Positions 14,517-27,570 are shown, numbered from the stretch's first letter. The stretch is 64,000 bases of DNA from Rhea pennata (GCF_028389875.1 NC_084677.1:7172017-7236016); one strand, 5' to 3'. Program-made: numbers and translations. Notes: generated from the letters alone by a model not told the origin.

Positions 14517-15397
14517 TCTCATTTGTGAAGCTTTAAGGATCACAGAAATAAAATGCCTCAGATGGCTGACTTCTACATTTTTCTTCTGTAACTGTACTTC
14601 CTCTTCTTAAAAAAAAAAAATAAAAATAAAAAAAAGAAGAGGTATGAAGCTGTAGCTGCACAGTGTTACCACCACTCAGGAGTCAGAACTGACATTCATC
14701 TTTTACCTTGCAGGGTGTAGGTCTAATTCTCTCCTGTTTCATGCCTCAGTCATTCAAAAATTGTGCACAGGAAAAATCTCCAAATCATTTCTTTCTTACT
14801 CCCCCATCCCACCCCAACAACTAAGATCACATAACACCCAAGACATTGGAAAATCATATTCTGCTGATCTAGGAGTCATATATTCTAAGCTATTCTTAAG
14901 GCCTCAAACAGGAACAACTGGTAAATATGCTGTTATGGTGCCTTTCCCCAGGCCTGAAAGGATGCCAGTAGAAGACACTTGGTCAAAAGTACCAGTGGTG
15001 GAAACTGTCTGGCATTACAGGGGAAAGAAGTCCGCACAGTGGCCAAAAGGCCTTCAGCCCCTGAGCTAAGACAGCCTCTCTTGCTAGTCCTGCTTGGTTT
15101 CAAAACTCTAAGAAATGCACTCAATGAATAAATAAATGGAGGGACAGAGAATAAACAGCCCAAGATTATGGCCTACATATATTGCCAGAGTCCTATGTCT
15201 TTAAGCTGTAGCAAATAATATGAAAAAAAGAAATAAACTGAGAGCTAAATGAGCTAAAATTAGTACTATGCCAGAGGAGAATGTCTATTGCCAAAGGCAA
15301 AGAAAGAGCTGATGAATGATGCAATTACAGCAGCCAAAAGATAAATCTCTATTCCCTACTCTAAATCCTGCTCAACAAATAAATTAGTCATGTCATC

Positions 15398-15414
15398 AAA
15401 AAAAAAAAAAAAAA
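15398..15414. repeat. A17 homopolymer
   Basis: A mononucleotide run directly before the 15.42-15.69 kb segment. There is no processed-pseudogene or SINE body upstream that would make it a retrotransposon tail. Confidence 0.9.
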
Positions 15415-15415
15415 G

Positions 15416-15695
15416 TACCACCTGCACTTCCATATTGGCCGATTTGCACGTGGTGAGAACGGATGACATTAAATTTGACCGAGCAGGACTCCAGCTGCTC
15501 TTTTGTATGGGTCATCGGGAAGCTGGAGTGCTGCCATTATTTCTGCACCCACTGCTTTTGCTGCTGTAACTCGTAGGATTCACGGTTGCCTGTTGACTCT
15601 CTTTGCAAGGAGTCCTGAGCTATTTTCACCGCCCCATTATGTTCACAATTTCCTCCTTTGCATTTAATTCTCAGTTCTGTTGGCTTAAGGGTCAC
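15416..15695. promoter_or_regulatory. Candidate conserved non-coding element
   Basis: Balanced-composition, non-repetitive sequence containing several developmental-type motifs, such as CCATATTGG (SRF-like, close to a CArG box), a nearby CACGTG (E-box) and TTTGCAT (octamer-like). It stands out from the AT-rich, slippage-prone surroundings. The call is from texture alone; no cross-species comparison was possible. Confidence 0.22.
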
Positions 15696-17316
15696 GAGCA
15701 GCAAAACTTCTCCATATTGGTCTCTTTTCTAGGTCTTACGAACTAAACACAGACAAAAAACCATTAAACAACTGCTACGTGAAACAATAAGCTGCTGCTT
15801 TCAGTTCCAGGCTCTCACAGGAACAACCTGCTCCTCAAAGCAAGTTAATTGGCTTTTAAGGAGCAGCCTTTTTCATGTAAAAGAGGCAGCCTAAGTTTAT
15901 ACTACAGCACTGGAGTTCAGTTCTTGACGCCAGTGTATCTGCAACCAAGCTTGGTATAAGTGAAAGCCTGAGGGCTTAATCCTGAATTAATAGAAAGTTG
16001 GTGGCAAAAATTCCATCAATTTAAACGATACAGGCCTCTAGCTGATTTGCTCAATTCCTCCATCAACACTCACCTTACTCCCTAATTTGTATGCTTGTAG
16101 GAGAAACCTAGCAGATTGGTTATGCTGGCAATCTTGGTATCAGCGCAAGGTGTAACACAGCCTGTCTTATCCGGAAGGAAGATTTACTTAACCTGAAATT
16201 TATTCCTCAGCACATGATCCAAAGGAAAGAGTATAATAATAATTGAAAAAAGTAAGAGAAAATAGATAGAGGCTCCTATATCCAATGGAGGACAAAACGT
16301 TACATACGAGTGGGCTACAGCTTCCAGGCTCTGCTCGTCTAACACGCTACTAGAGGTAATTCTACATTCTCTGAATTGTTTTGCATAACAAATTTCAATT
16401 TTCATAAAAGTTCACTCTGATTGCTAAAGCCATTCAAATTGCCTATGATACTAATGGTACTAATAATATTTCCCCTGTATGCCTCTCTTCCTTTTTCCCC
16501 ATCTAAAATCCAAAGAGATGCTTCTTTATCTACATTAAATTAACTTGCTGGCTGCCCAGAAGCCTAACTAAATATTTTTTATACTCAGTACTCACATAAT
16601 CGGGAGAAATAAGAATAAACAAGAGTCATTAATTAAATCTCACAGGGAAATATATTACTGCAAATGAGAAAGAAAACCTATTTTTCCATAACAACTATTT
16701 TATGCTAAATGCATCATAATCGCTATTCACAACTAGATCGAGGGTTTGTTTTTCCAACACTCATTTTCTTTCCATTTGTGATCAGACTGTAAACTAAGTC
16801 TGACTCTTTCCATTCACTCCTGAACTTTGAGTCACGGGTATGTCCGCAGCACGAGAGTCGCAGAGAGCCCAGCAGCAAGTCTGAGCAGCGCAGTGCGGTG
16901 GGAACCCACCGGCTCAGGTCTCACGTCAGACACCCGCGTTGGTGCCGCCCTGCGCTCACAACAGTCAGCTCTCCTGGTTCTGCGTCTCGTGTCCTCCTTC
17001 CCATCCAGTCCAAAGCCACCAAGGGTAAAGCCAGTCTGGGTCAGCAGCCTGCAGCTGCAGTGCAGATGCATCCTGTGCTTCATCTGCCTTTGGGCGGAGG
17101 GCTTCATAAGCAGAGACAACCCCAACAGCTTTGCAGGGGTGCGGGGCAAAGTATTTTCTAGATCAAGCCATAGAAAAACTATTTCCTAACTAATAGGCTT
17201 TCAAGTTATATGCTTCTAATTAATGGTAAGGTTTCCCATTTCTAAGAAGTTCTGGAGGTGAATTTTGTTGAAATATCAAAAGTGAATGTTTTTTGTCTTC
17301 ACTTGGCTATCTGCCC

Positions 17317-17337
17317 CACACACACACACACACACAC
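17317..17337. repeat. (CA)10 microsatellite
   Basis: A CA dinucleotide run close to the left side of the 17.5 kb CpG island. Confidence 0.9.
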
Positions 17338-17519
17338 TTCCCCTTCCCCAGAGTAGCTCAGAGAGAATATTCCAAATGTTGAAATCCCACCTGTGTGTAA
17401 AATAGCATTTTAATAAATAAATACATCCATAAAATATTCCAAGCTTGTCTTCCTGCCTTATTTTGTTACATTATGCGCATACGAAAACTCCTGCGAAGCT
17501 TACAAGGCTCGTGACTAAC

Positions 17520-18120
17520 GAGTTACAGCAGACCACGGAGGACTGAACCAGCCGTCCTGGAAAGCGCCGGGAGCGCGAATTCCGCGGTCGGCGCTGAACG
17601 GACGGCCCTCGGCGCGCTGTGGGGCGGCGGGGCCCCTCCAGCTCCCCGCGCCGGCTGGGGTTCACGGCCCCCGGCGATCCCGCCGCCGCTCCGGCGGGGA
17701 GGGAGCTCGGCCGCCCGCCGCGCTGGAACGCGGCCTCTCCCCCAGGGGCACGCTCTGCTCTCTTAACACGCCTCATCCCTGCAAGCTGCAAGTCGAGCTC
17801 AAATCAAATCAGAAAGGGTCGTTATTAAAGGGAGGGCCGGCGGCCCCCGAGCTCGAACCGGAGCGGAGGCGGCCAGCAGCAGCCACGCGGTCCTTACGCG
17901 CTTGTGATCACGGGGACGGCCCGGCAGCGCCGGCGAACGCCCCAACGGCTGCACAGGTGTTACTTCCGAACCGTACCTCCACCTGAGCACGCGGCAAGAC
18001 CCTATCCCCGAGGGCAAATGCGGTTCAACGGCAAATTCTAACAAAACCCAGCCCATACGTGGCAAAGAAACATCTTGCACCGAATACGCGGCAGAACGAG
18101 ACCTCCGGGTTTTACAGCGA
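17520..18120. promoter_or_regulatory. Orphan CpG island in the gene desert
   Basis: Roughly 36 CpG dinucleotides are counted by eye in 17521-17760, in sequence flanked by AT-rich DNA. A second CpG-dense part follows at 17830-18000. The ORFs overlapping it on both strands are Pro/Arg/Ala-rich composition artefacts. Such islands usually mark promoters, here possibly of a long non-coding RNA, or a distal enhancer or recombination hotspot. A TATATATA-containing segment lies just right of it near 18270, but no transcript direction can be assigned. Confidence 0.55.
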
Positions 18121-18498
18121 CAGTAACCGACAGGTATAAAACAGCCTGTAGCCCCTGGAAAATAGCAGGCAGAAAAACACGACTAACAAAGCAAAGATAT
18201 TTAGTATGTGTGTTTAATATGTAGGTATAGCCAGGGGCGAACACGTCTAAAGACTGAGCGCTCTCCTTTTATATATATGTACAGGAAAATAAAGTCTTAG
18301 GACGCAGTCTAATACTGCGTGCAAGTGTGCACATCGGCATATGCATACCATACCCAATCTAATCCTAAGGGTGTTCCCATAACTCAACCTCTATGTCTGT
18401 CCTCTCACATGCACAGAGCAACCCTCCTCCTGCTTCCTATTGCTTGAGGACTTTTCAGTTCGCTTAATCTCTTACTCAACAGCCGCTGATACACCTAA

Positions 18499-18510
18499 CC
18501 CCCCCCCCCC
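18499..18510. repeat. C12 homopolymer
   Basis: A mononucleotide run seen directly. Confidence 0.85.
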
Positions 18511-19283
18511 ATCACAAATTTGACTAATCTGCTGCAAATCCACACACATTTGTCTTCACAGCACCCTCCAGTGAGTGGTTTCAAGGTTTATAATTTACTT
18601 TACATGGAAAAGATACTTCCTTTTCTTTACACCTTGTGCCACCTTGTTCTCAAGTTGTTGTCACCATCCACGGTTGTACAGGTCACTAGGATTTACACAC
18701 ACAGTCTTCTCAAAGCCTGTTCCTCTGTCCTGGACACATTTATATTATCCAGGTATTGAAGGTGCTCCATCTCTGATCCTCGATGCCCTTGTCCTTGTCT
18801 CTTCAGCTTCTGGCCCGTGAGGATGAGAACACCGTACTGTATTTGGCACGTGAATGAACCATTCGTAAAAGAGACAGAATGATGGGTTCTGTGTTGTTTG
18901 GCTTTTTCTAATAATTTCTAAGATTATATTCAGTTTTTGACAACTAAGCTCAAAGATGATGTTTTCAGAGAATTACCAACAATTCAAGCTCTTTCTTACT
19001 GTTTAGTAATAACAAAATTATACCTCATCTTTATGTGGGTATTGATGCACTCTTATTTTTCTACTGCACATCCAATCTCCATTTAACCCTATGCTTTATA
19101 ACCTAGCTACTCAGTATTTTCAGATTTGCCCTATAATGAGAAAACATGTATTGCACTGGATGCCAAAAGGCCATTGATGGTACTAAGTAGGACTCACAAT
19201 CGCTTTGGAATAAGGAAAGGCTAGATCAGCAAAACAGAAATGGCATACAAGGATATAACGCCTTCTATAGGCATATTCCCTGT

Positions 19284-19318
19284 AGGTCCATAGAGTCCTT
19301 TAAAGGACTCTAAGACCT
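19284..19318. repeat. Perfect 22-bp palindrome inside a longer hairpin
   Basis: Positions 19291-19312 are identical to their own reverse complement (half-site TAGAGTCCTTT). After a two-by-one-base mismatch bulge, AGGTC at 19284-19288 pairs with GACCT at 19314-19318, giving a 16-bp stem with no loop. It may be a cruciform-prone site, the relic of a small inverted-repeat element, or chance. Confidence 0.85.
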
Positions 19319-21689
19319 TTATAGTCTGGTAAAATGACCATTTTACACAACAGCAGCAATTCTGTTGGTACTTATCTGGCCAAAAATAAAATTTCATTCA
19401 GACATGGCTTGAAGAAATACAGTACTATATTCCCTGAGCTCTCTGGTAGACAAATTATACCAATAGTCTTTACTGAATATGCACAAGTCTTAAAGTGCTG
19501 TATAACTTAATAAAAAATGGCAACACCAAATAATTATGAAGAACAGCTTTTAAAAAGCATGCTGAAATATTAATTCTTAATAACTTGCTAATTTCAAAGT
19601 AATTTCTTTTGAATCTTGTTGGTTTTATCCTTAGTAATGCGATTCCAGGGAACTTTTCATCATGGAAGCTATCTCCTTTTTTTATACCAACTGTCTCACA
19701 AATAACGCACACAAAAAAATTGCATTCATTAGACAGTTATCAACACTTTTTCAAACATCACTAAAAGATCATAGAAAATGATATTATAATACATTCAAAT
19801 TTTCACAGTGAAAGTGCCTGTCAAGCAGTAGTTCCATTTTCACTGTGCTTACAGAGCAGGAGAGCACGTTGCCGTACAGCGCGCTGCTAGCCATTTACCG
19901 GATTGCGTACACCGTCACAGGAGCCAATGATGGGCTCTTCAGGAGCTCATCCTCGACCTAACCAAAAGCAGTTTTACTATCAGTTCGAATAGAAGTAACA
20001 TTAGGCCAAGAGCATCTAATGCAAAATGAGAGATAGGAGCTAGCTCTAACTGAGCACACGTGAGTTCTGAAAACAGCGTGGATGCAGAAAAATAGAGCCT
20101 ACAGTACTTCAAGCCCACCTTATTTTCCTAGAATTATTTCATTCTTACAAAAACACTATTTCTTTTATTCTTCTCATATTAAATTACATATTAAAATATT
20201 TTTTCTAAGCCAAGAAAACTGGCACTTGCATGTTGAAAGTGTTGAAAGGAGATGTTCTCAGCCGTTGAAATCTGTTTCCTAAAACTTTTTCCACACAAAA
20301 AAATTGATCCAGTCAGTCCTTTCCCACACAATTCTGGTTTTGACAAACTGGCATTTCTAGATGCAGTATGCTCATCTAAAACAGCCTGTTCAGCTCTATT
20401 TAAATACATAACAAATGTGAGCAGTGGAACTGTGTGATGCAGCATATTTTGTCTGGGATCCAAATCATCATATTGAATAAAGTTTCTGTATCCATGTTCA
20501 GCGACTGCTCCAACACAACAGCACAGACCAAATTGTTTTCTGGAGTTGTGAGTGACGAGAGATCACTCAGGAAAAGTAATTGCGTCGCAAACAAAATCAT
20601 TTCCATGTCATTACATCTCTTGCAGAGATGTCCAGAATACCCAACTGCTATGTCAGGTAAGGCGAGGAACAATAGCATGTTTTTAAATTAGCATTATGAA
20701 GCTCCCTGCAGCCCAAATACAGCCAATTTAGGATGGTGTCACTTGCACACAACCAGCACAACAATTATATTCACTTTTTTATAGATAATCTAAATTATAT
20801 GTTACACAAAATAACATTCGCTGTTAGCATAGGATTCACATCAAAATTTAAGGCACAATAACTAATCCTTTCTCTAGCAACCAGCACTGCAAGCTGCCAA
20901 AAGCTAACCATATCCACGAGACTTTACAAGACTAATCAATGAACACTTCATAGGCTAGATTAATAATTTAAGCATTTCTATTCTTTCCAAACACATATAA
21001 TAGAGAACATCATTCAGTTTTATAGATCTTCACTAATTTGCTAGTCTTCATTTAGTTTAATAATCATTTTATGAATGATTTCATTTGTTTTACAAATCTA
21101 ATTTTATGCTTTCTGCAAAATCATATCATCAAAAACTGTAACAGGCATTTTTACATTGATGAAAAGATCTAAAAACAAGTGTACCAAGGAGACAATGTGG
21201 AATGAAAAGATTAAGATGTAAAATTGAAACCTATTTAATTTGTCAACAATAGGTGACCAATTCTGGGGCTAAAACAATGGGAGAGAGCCTGAAACACTGG
21301 GGATAACTTAACGTCAAGCAGCTGTGTGATTCTGAGCTGACTGCATCTCGGAGAACAGGCAACAGGCACCCTTCGATAATCACTGCAGTAATCAATATTA
21401 AAGAAAGTCCTAGTAAAATCTAGAACTTCAGCAAGAGCTGACAGCTTGCACCAGTTTGAAACAGGTAATAAACTTTCTTAGACAAAGTGTTTTAAGATGA
21501 AAAAAATCAGAAGAAATATACAAGCACCATACTGCAGCTGCAGCAATATGACAGTAGCCCCGGAGCTGAAATCAAGGAGTAGACATCCAAGTGCAGAAGA
21601 TGTGACCCTTTTTCGCATTTACATTAAATAACAAGCTTCAGTTCACCTCCTCTGCGTGCAAACTGCTAAACTTCTGCACAGCTCTCGGG

Positions 21690-22030
21690 CGCCAAGCCAA
21701 CGCACGTTCAAGTCCAAGGTATGCGTACAGCTACGACCGACCCAGCAGCTGCATCTTCTATTTCTGCAACTTAGACTTGCCGTAACGAAAGAAACGCGGG
21801 TAGCGCCAACAGCGCCGCGCCGCAGCGGTGAGGCACCGCGTAACGCGCGGGCTAAGCCCGCCGCGGCGCACCCTGAGCGCGCGCCGAGCGCCCGCGGGGC
21901 AGGCGGCGCGCCGCCCGCGCGCCTCCTCCGCCGACGGCTCCCCCTCGCAGCGCTGGACGCCTTTTCCTGCCACCCGTGCGACTCGATTCAGGTGCGTAGT
22001 CACCGCTTAGGAGTGGTAACGCACGCTACG
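21690..22030. promoter_or_regulatory. CpG-island-like block
   Basis: About 340 bp with very dense CpG (GCGCCGCGCCGCAGCGG and GCGCGCCGCCCGCGCGCC) within AT-rich surroundings. The ORFs across it (both strands, up to 143 codons) are Arg/Ala/Pro-rich and unrecognisable. It may be a promoter or enhancer of an unannotated RNA. Confidence 0.45.
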
Positions 22031-23069
22031 TTGAAATTCGTACGTAAATTATTCATACCACAACTGATTGGGAAATTCATCGGATAAACTACTCATGATT
22101 ATTATTCTGCTGGCTCCGATGTTTTTGGAAATTATGCACCTTTGAGAACAGATTGCTTGGACCTGGGAGAGAGATCACTGAAGTGGCATAATCCTTACTT
22201 GACATGTAAGGGTTTTCCAAGAGGTTTACACAAGTTCTTATATGACCTAGGAGCGTATATCTCAACGAGGGCCTGGGTTCAATATTACCATTAATACATG
22301 CTTTGTAAAATGCTTATGAGCCAGGATGAATAAAATCGTGTTGTGGTTTCCTTCTCGTAGAGTCAGGAGTGGGGAAACAGGCTATAAAAATACAGCAATG
22401 AAAACAATTATATTCCTGAAAGGAAACTTGTGCAATTTAGTGCTTTTATTAGTTCCCATATACCTGTAAAATAAGTTTGACCTTGTCCTAGCCCTCACAT
22501 TATAGTAGCTAGTGTTTGATCAATCATCCTTTTTATATGAATAATTTAGTTCCAGTAATAGCACATTACTCTGAAAAATATGACTGTAGGGGCATCACTC
22601 TGTTCTTAAGTATTGCAACAACCAAGGTTTTAAAAGCAAGCTTGTTTTCACCAGGTAACGTTTGTCAAAATTATCCACAAAAGCTAACAAAAAAAATGAA
22701 TTTAGACATACTTTTAAAATGCAAAATATTTTTGCCTTGATGAAAAAAAATTCTGAGGTTTGAGCAATCTTTTCTAAAAATACTCCTGATGCAGATGTTC
22801 TGATGCTGGACAACTAGAAAACAACAGAAAGCAATAAAACACAATAACAAATTGTTCTGGATCAACCAGATTCAAAGAGCATTTGACCCACAATAAAGCA
22901 CTGTAAGTTGCTTCCCATCAACTTCCTTCAAAATTAAATTAAGGAAGGAGAGAAATTTACATACAAAGCTATAAGAATCAAAATATCTACTGGATTTTTT
23001 TTTGTTTACAACTGGAAAAAAAAAGTCAATATGGCAAGGGATACAACAAACAGAGCTTTCTCTTAAGGT

Positions 23070-23350
23070 TCCCCAGAAAGCGCTGCATTTCCGCTTGCTG
23101 CTTTCCCCACCCTTCCCAGGGCAGCGGGCGCAGTGAGACCTTTCTCCTGCCCACAGCATTAATTTCCTCCCCATTCGAGAGCCGGGGCCGCCCCGGGGAC
23201 GGCAAAGCGCTGCGGGTCGGGGCAGCGACCGGCCGCAGCACGGCACCGGGGGCTGTCCGTGTCCCCGGGCACCTGCCCCCCACGCAAGACCAAGGCTGGG
23301 CACCACGGGCCCCAGGTGCCCTTTCGCCACCGGCTACTCAAGCCGGCCAG
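23070..23350. promoter_or_regulatory. Short CpG-rich block
   Basis: About 280 bp of GC-rich sequence with a moderate to high CpG count (GCCGGGGCCGCCCCGGGGAC and neighbours), about 1 kb from the 21.7-22.0 kb block. The ORF on the minus strand extends into AT-rich DNA without any recognisable domain. Confidence 0.4.
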
Positions 23351-23971
23351 GAACTTGGTCCAGAGCTTTTAATCAACAGAAATCCTCCTCAGCTTGTAAA
23401 CTCGATTAACTGCAGTCCCAATAAGAGCCACGATTAGGAACGCAATGATTAACTAGATCCTTTTAGGTAATGCAAGGGTTGAATTAGCTGAGTAAGTGGA
23501 GAAGCCGGCAAGATAAGGCCCCATGGACTGAAGTCTGTCCTGTAAAGCGAACCTAAGAACGCATTGCACGTTAGCACTGTACGGATAACTACAACATTAA
23601 CCACTGGAAGTGTTTAAGGTATACACAGCTGCTTTTTACATAAAGCCATGTTAATGATATCTTGTACTGGGGGAAGAAAAAAAAAAGAGAGGCTTCAGTC
23701 TTTACAATAAGATGTCAAAATCTAAGAATGATCTTAAGTCTTAGTCAAGGAATCAGGGACGATTCACCTATATTCACCTATATTTCCGAGATATAACTTG
23801 GATGAAGATAATCTGCAATGTCTCACTAGTACGTATGTGGTAGTAATAGCACTTTAATTATAATGCTTAAGCAACATCCCCCTTACATCAATACAGATTA
23901 CTGTTGGAAGGTTTTAAAGCTATTTTGAGATTTGAGGGTTTCTCCTGAATCATGGATATTTTTTTGCTTAA

Positions 23972-24000
23972 ACATATGTATATATATAAATATATATTTT
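23972..24000. repeat. TA-rich simple repeat
   Basis: Imperfect TATATA units followed by a T-run. Confidence 0.85.
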
Positions 24001-25199
24001 TACATACGTATTTAAGCACACAAACAGCAATTCCAAAACCTTCTGGTTGCTGGAGAGCGCCCTGGAAGCAAGGCAGACACTGGTCGCTGCAGCAGGAACC
24101 CCGCTAGGTCCTTCCTTCCCAGCGCTAAGAAGCACATCAGCAGGTTCCTGTGAAGTGATGTTTGTCTGACTAGTTTCTCTCATTTTCCTTTTTAAGTTAA
24201 AGCTCATTCCTGTATCTTTTAGAAATTTCACTTTAATAAAATTTGACCATATCAGGCCATCAGACCAGATGACTGCTTGAGAAGCAACTTAAAAGCACAG
24301 GATACGACGTTCTAAGGTGATGCTCAGAATTTCACAGCTGTGCTCAGTTTACAAAAGCCAGGAAGAAGTTTCTAAAACTTCAATACTTCAGAAGCTATTG
24401 TGCACCTTACCACTTAGAAACCAGGATTTTATTTGTAAATTGGATGGAGAACATTCCTTTAGGTCTGGCAAGTAATTGGGAGCAACCAAATGGATTTAGC
24501 ACTGATCCAGTAGCTCTTTCCAGTTCTGCCAAGGCCTTCACACATCACTTCCCATTTGTGCCTGTTTTTCCTTCCACCCTCTCTTTTCTCAGCTTAGGCT
24601 TGTTTGATGCAGGTACAATCAAACTAAGTGTTTGACTAAGATTTCAGCCTATCTTCGGTTTTCTGGATAACGAGTACAACACAGATCGGAAGACAGCAGT
24701 GCCCCATCGCCCCCTTCCCGCAGGAAGGGCGAGGTTAATCTCCTGCCCCATTTCCCTATTTTGCCCAGCAGTCCATTAAACTAAAAAGGTGTCAGTAACT
24801 TCCGTACTTGCCAAAAGCGAGCCTTGGCGCTCACTTTTGCTCGAGCCCAGCAGCCGCAGCAGCGTGGGAGCTGCGCCCGGGGGGCCTCGGCTGCAGGCGC
24901 TGGGGTTACCCGCTGGTGCGGGTGCTGCTCGTTAGCGGGCGCTAAGGGAAGCTGCTCCTGCCGTCAGCACTGCAGCAAAACCACCCCGAGGAAGCTTTGC
25001 GCTGCAGCATTCCCCCACAGATTTAATCTGCAGCAGCGATAATTGTAAGAGATGCACGCTTTCAGAGATAATAAATAAATTGTGAGACTGAATTCATAGG
25101 TAAATCCTGAAATTAGATAGAAAAGAGAATCATAAACCTTAAAACATTCAGAACTGGAGATTTTAGAAGAAAAGGTAAAACTATGTGCTGCTTTTCTCT

Positions 25200-25345
25200 T
25201 TTTAATTCTCTCTACAGAAACAGAACTGCAAGTGAGGAGCTGACGAACTTATTTGCAGTGAGTCACAATTAAATAGAGGCTGCCAGACTCAATTAACGTA
25301 TCAGTTTAGCGCAGATATTGTTCTGTCAAAGCGAAAGAAGAACTG
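25200..25345. promoter_or_regulatory. Candidate conserved non-coding element
   Basis: Contains GAGTCACAATTAAATAG and CTCAATTAACG, homeodomain-type cores, plus AP-1/MAF-like TGAGTCAC within about 60 bp, without low-complexity sequence. Texture-based suggestion only. Confidence 0.18.
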
Positions 25346-25630
25346 GTTTTTCAAGTCGCAGCAGTTTATTGCCTCCTGTTTGTGAAGAAACACACTTCAT
25401 GGAGCATCTCCAGCTCCCATTGCCGCTGCCTACCAGTATAGAAACAAAAGCCTAAGAAACATATCCTATTAAGACTCTATATGTTAAAAAAAAAAAGTGA
25501 TTGAAATCTAGCATAATAAAACACTTGTACATCTGTCCAAAATAGGTGATCTCAATGTATTTTGAGGTCTTTGGCTGTTTCAGTTCAGTCAGAGGGGGGT
25601 TTGGTGGGGAGCATGGAGCTTTTGAGCCTT

Positions 25631-25647
25631 AAAAAAAAAAAAAAAAA
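25631..25647. repeat. A17 homopolymer
   Basis: A mononucleotide run with no retrotransposon body recognisable upstream. Confidence 0.9.
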
Positions 25648-26170
25648 TGAGGTACAAGAGCAGCTCTTACAGGTGAGCATCTGGGTGGATTTTCTTATGT
25701 CTAAGATGTATTGAACTGTAAGAGCCAAACATCCCGTAGACATCCACAGTGTTTTCCTCCTCTACCCAGCCACCAGTTTCCCTCAGACTCAGTAACGTCT
25801 CCTGGCCTTCCTCCAGACTGGCCAGCAGCTTCCAAAATCACACTAACAGGATGGGATGAGGAGCCAGGAGCTCCATCAGTTTTGCACCAAGGATGATGGA
25901 AAAAGTGAAGGGAGCATTATTTTCTTTCCAAGGAAAAGCTAAGGCTAGACTCTAACCAGAAGCAAATACAGCTGTAGCCACTATGTATGTACATATCTAT
26001 ATTTTAAACAGAGGTTGAACTCCCTTTAAGGCAGCCACACACCTGCGACACTTGATAATTCAGTCACTTAGCAGCTCAACTTCAGTAAATCTGGCTCAAT
26101 TCCTACTCCTGAAGTGCAACAACAGGTAACACAAGCTTCAGGAGAGAACTCCCTTACCATATAACTATGT

Positions 26171-26201
26171 TTTATATATATATGTATACATACACACACA
26201 C
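26171..26201. repeat. TA/CA compound microsatellite
   Basis: TATATATATATG is followed by ACATACACACACAC. Confidence 0.85.
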
Positions 26202-27033
26202 TTTTAATGGAGAAAGAGTAAGTGCTGTAGCTGATGTGCTTTTTCTGTGTACCCGCTTTAGCAGAGAAGATGCATTTCGGTGCCCCTTGCCCTGTTGCTT
26301 TTCACTCCCATTTCTCCCAGCCACGCAGGCTCCTGCTGCTTTCCGCTTGCCACGTAAGCGTTGTCTCCCAGCTAAGGGTCACACTCCAAAGCTGACAGTG
26401 CATTAACCATCTTTTGGCTGCTCTCTGAGCACGTGCCTTCTGCCGCCATCTGAACCAACCCATGAATATCAGCTCCAGCTAAGCACAGATGTTTTCCTCA
26501 TTGCTATCTGCAGACACAAGAGGACCATGAACCCGGTTTCCTACATGCAAGTACCTTTCCCAAATATGCACTGCCTCTCTGTACGAGCATGGGCTTCATA
26601 AACGAGCAGGCTCGTTTGCAGTTGCAGAACTGCAGTGCTTTTGTAATCATTATCCAAAGAAAATCCGGAAAAAAAAAGGCAAAAACCATTAAAATCATCC
26701 TACATTGCTAGTTTATACTATATTAAACATTTAAAACTCTCAGGACATGGACATCAAGCATATTAGCCCTAGGGAATCTCTTAATATCTATTATTACTCC
26801 TTGTTTATCATTAGGAGACAGATAAACAATCCAGAACATTTTGATATTATCCTGCTACAGCTGGGAAAAGATTTTTACATTAACTATTTATAGTTACTGC
26901 ACTGTCTGCAGTACTTTCTGCATTGCTGTAATAACAAAATTAAAGGACAAAGGAAAAATGATCCTCTCCAGAGCTGAATTCAAGATCTAACTTTGAGGCT
27001 GTATGTTGCACATTCATGAAAGAATAGTTTTTT

Positions 27034-27054
27034 AAAAATAAATAAATAAATAAA
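27034..27054. repeat. (AAAT)n microsatellite
   Basis: About four to five AAAT/TAAA units in tandem. Confidence 0.85.
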
Positions 27055-27570
27055 ACAACTCTGTGGAGATATGCCCCAAAGGAATGAAACTTAGAAGACA
27101 TGAATAGGTTATCTAAGGGAATTTCTTCGTGTTTTAAACAAAATACATGTTGACAGTTGTGAAGGACTAGTGACTGTGTACAATGATGTACTCGCACAAA
27201 ATATGGAGACAGCTCTGGGAACCGGGACCAGCAGCCTCAGGAAGCACCTTCTCATTTTCTAACTTTCTCTCTCTAGCCACTTAATCTTGTGCTCTTAGCT
27301 GCGTGGCCTCAAAGGTATCCTCATTCTGCTGGCCTTGAGTCTGAAGCCAGCAGATTCCTTCTGGAAAGCAGGAAGTTTAGTGCTGGGCTTTAGCAATCCG
27401 GCCTAAATCCTACCTAAGTTGCATCTTATGTACATAAATCTTTTTTGCATCCAGCTCAGATAATACAGGAGCACCAGCATACATTCACATGTATTTTTCA
27501 AGTTCATTTTTTTTTCTTCTGAGAGCAGAAAAAAGTAATATCATTGGTTTTACTTCTTATTTTGAAATAC

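Larger units (their letters stand above)
10501..17519. other. Gene-free intergenic region
   Basis: Mostly AT-rich unique DNA with A/T tracts at 14.5-14.6 kb and 15.4 kb, one candidate regulatory element, and rising GC content at 16.83-17.12 kb leading toward the 17.5 kb CpG island. The ORFs at 16.83-17.19 kb overlap on both strands and reflect that composition. Confidence 0.65.

Noticed and set aside
15398..15414. A17 tract as the tail of a processed pseudogene or SINE
   Set aside because: No coding or SINE-like body lies upstream, and target-site duplications are not visible.
21656..22087. 143-codon plus-strand ORF
   Set aside because: The core is a CpG-rich composition artefact, with overlapping ORFs on the other strand.
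22872..23330. 152-codon minus-strand ORF
   Set aside because: Half lies in a CpG block and half in AT-rich DNA, with an abrupt composition change and no domain.
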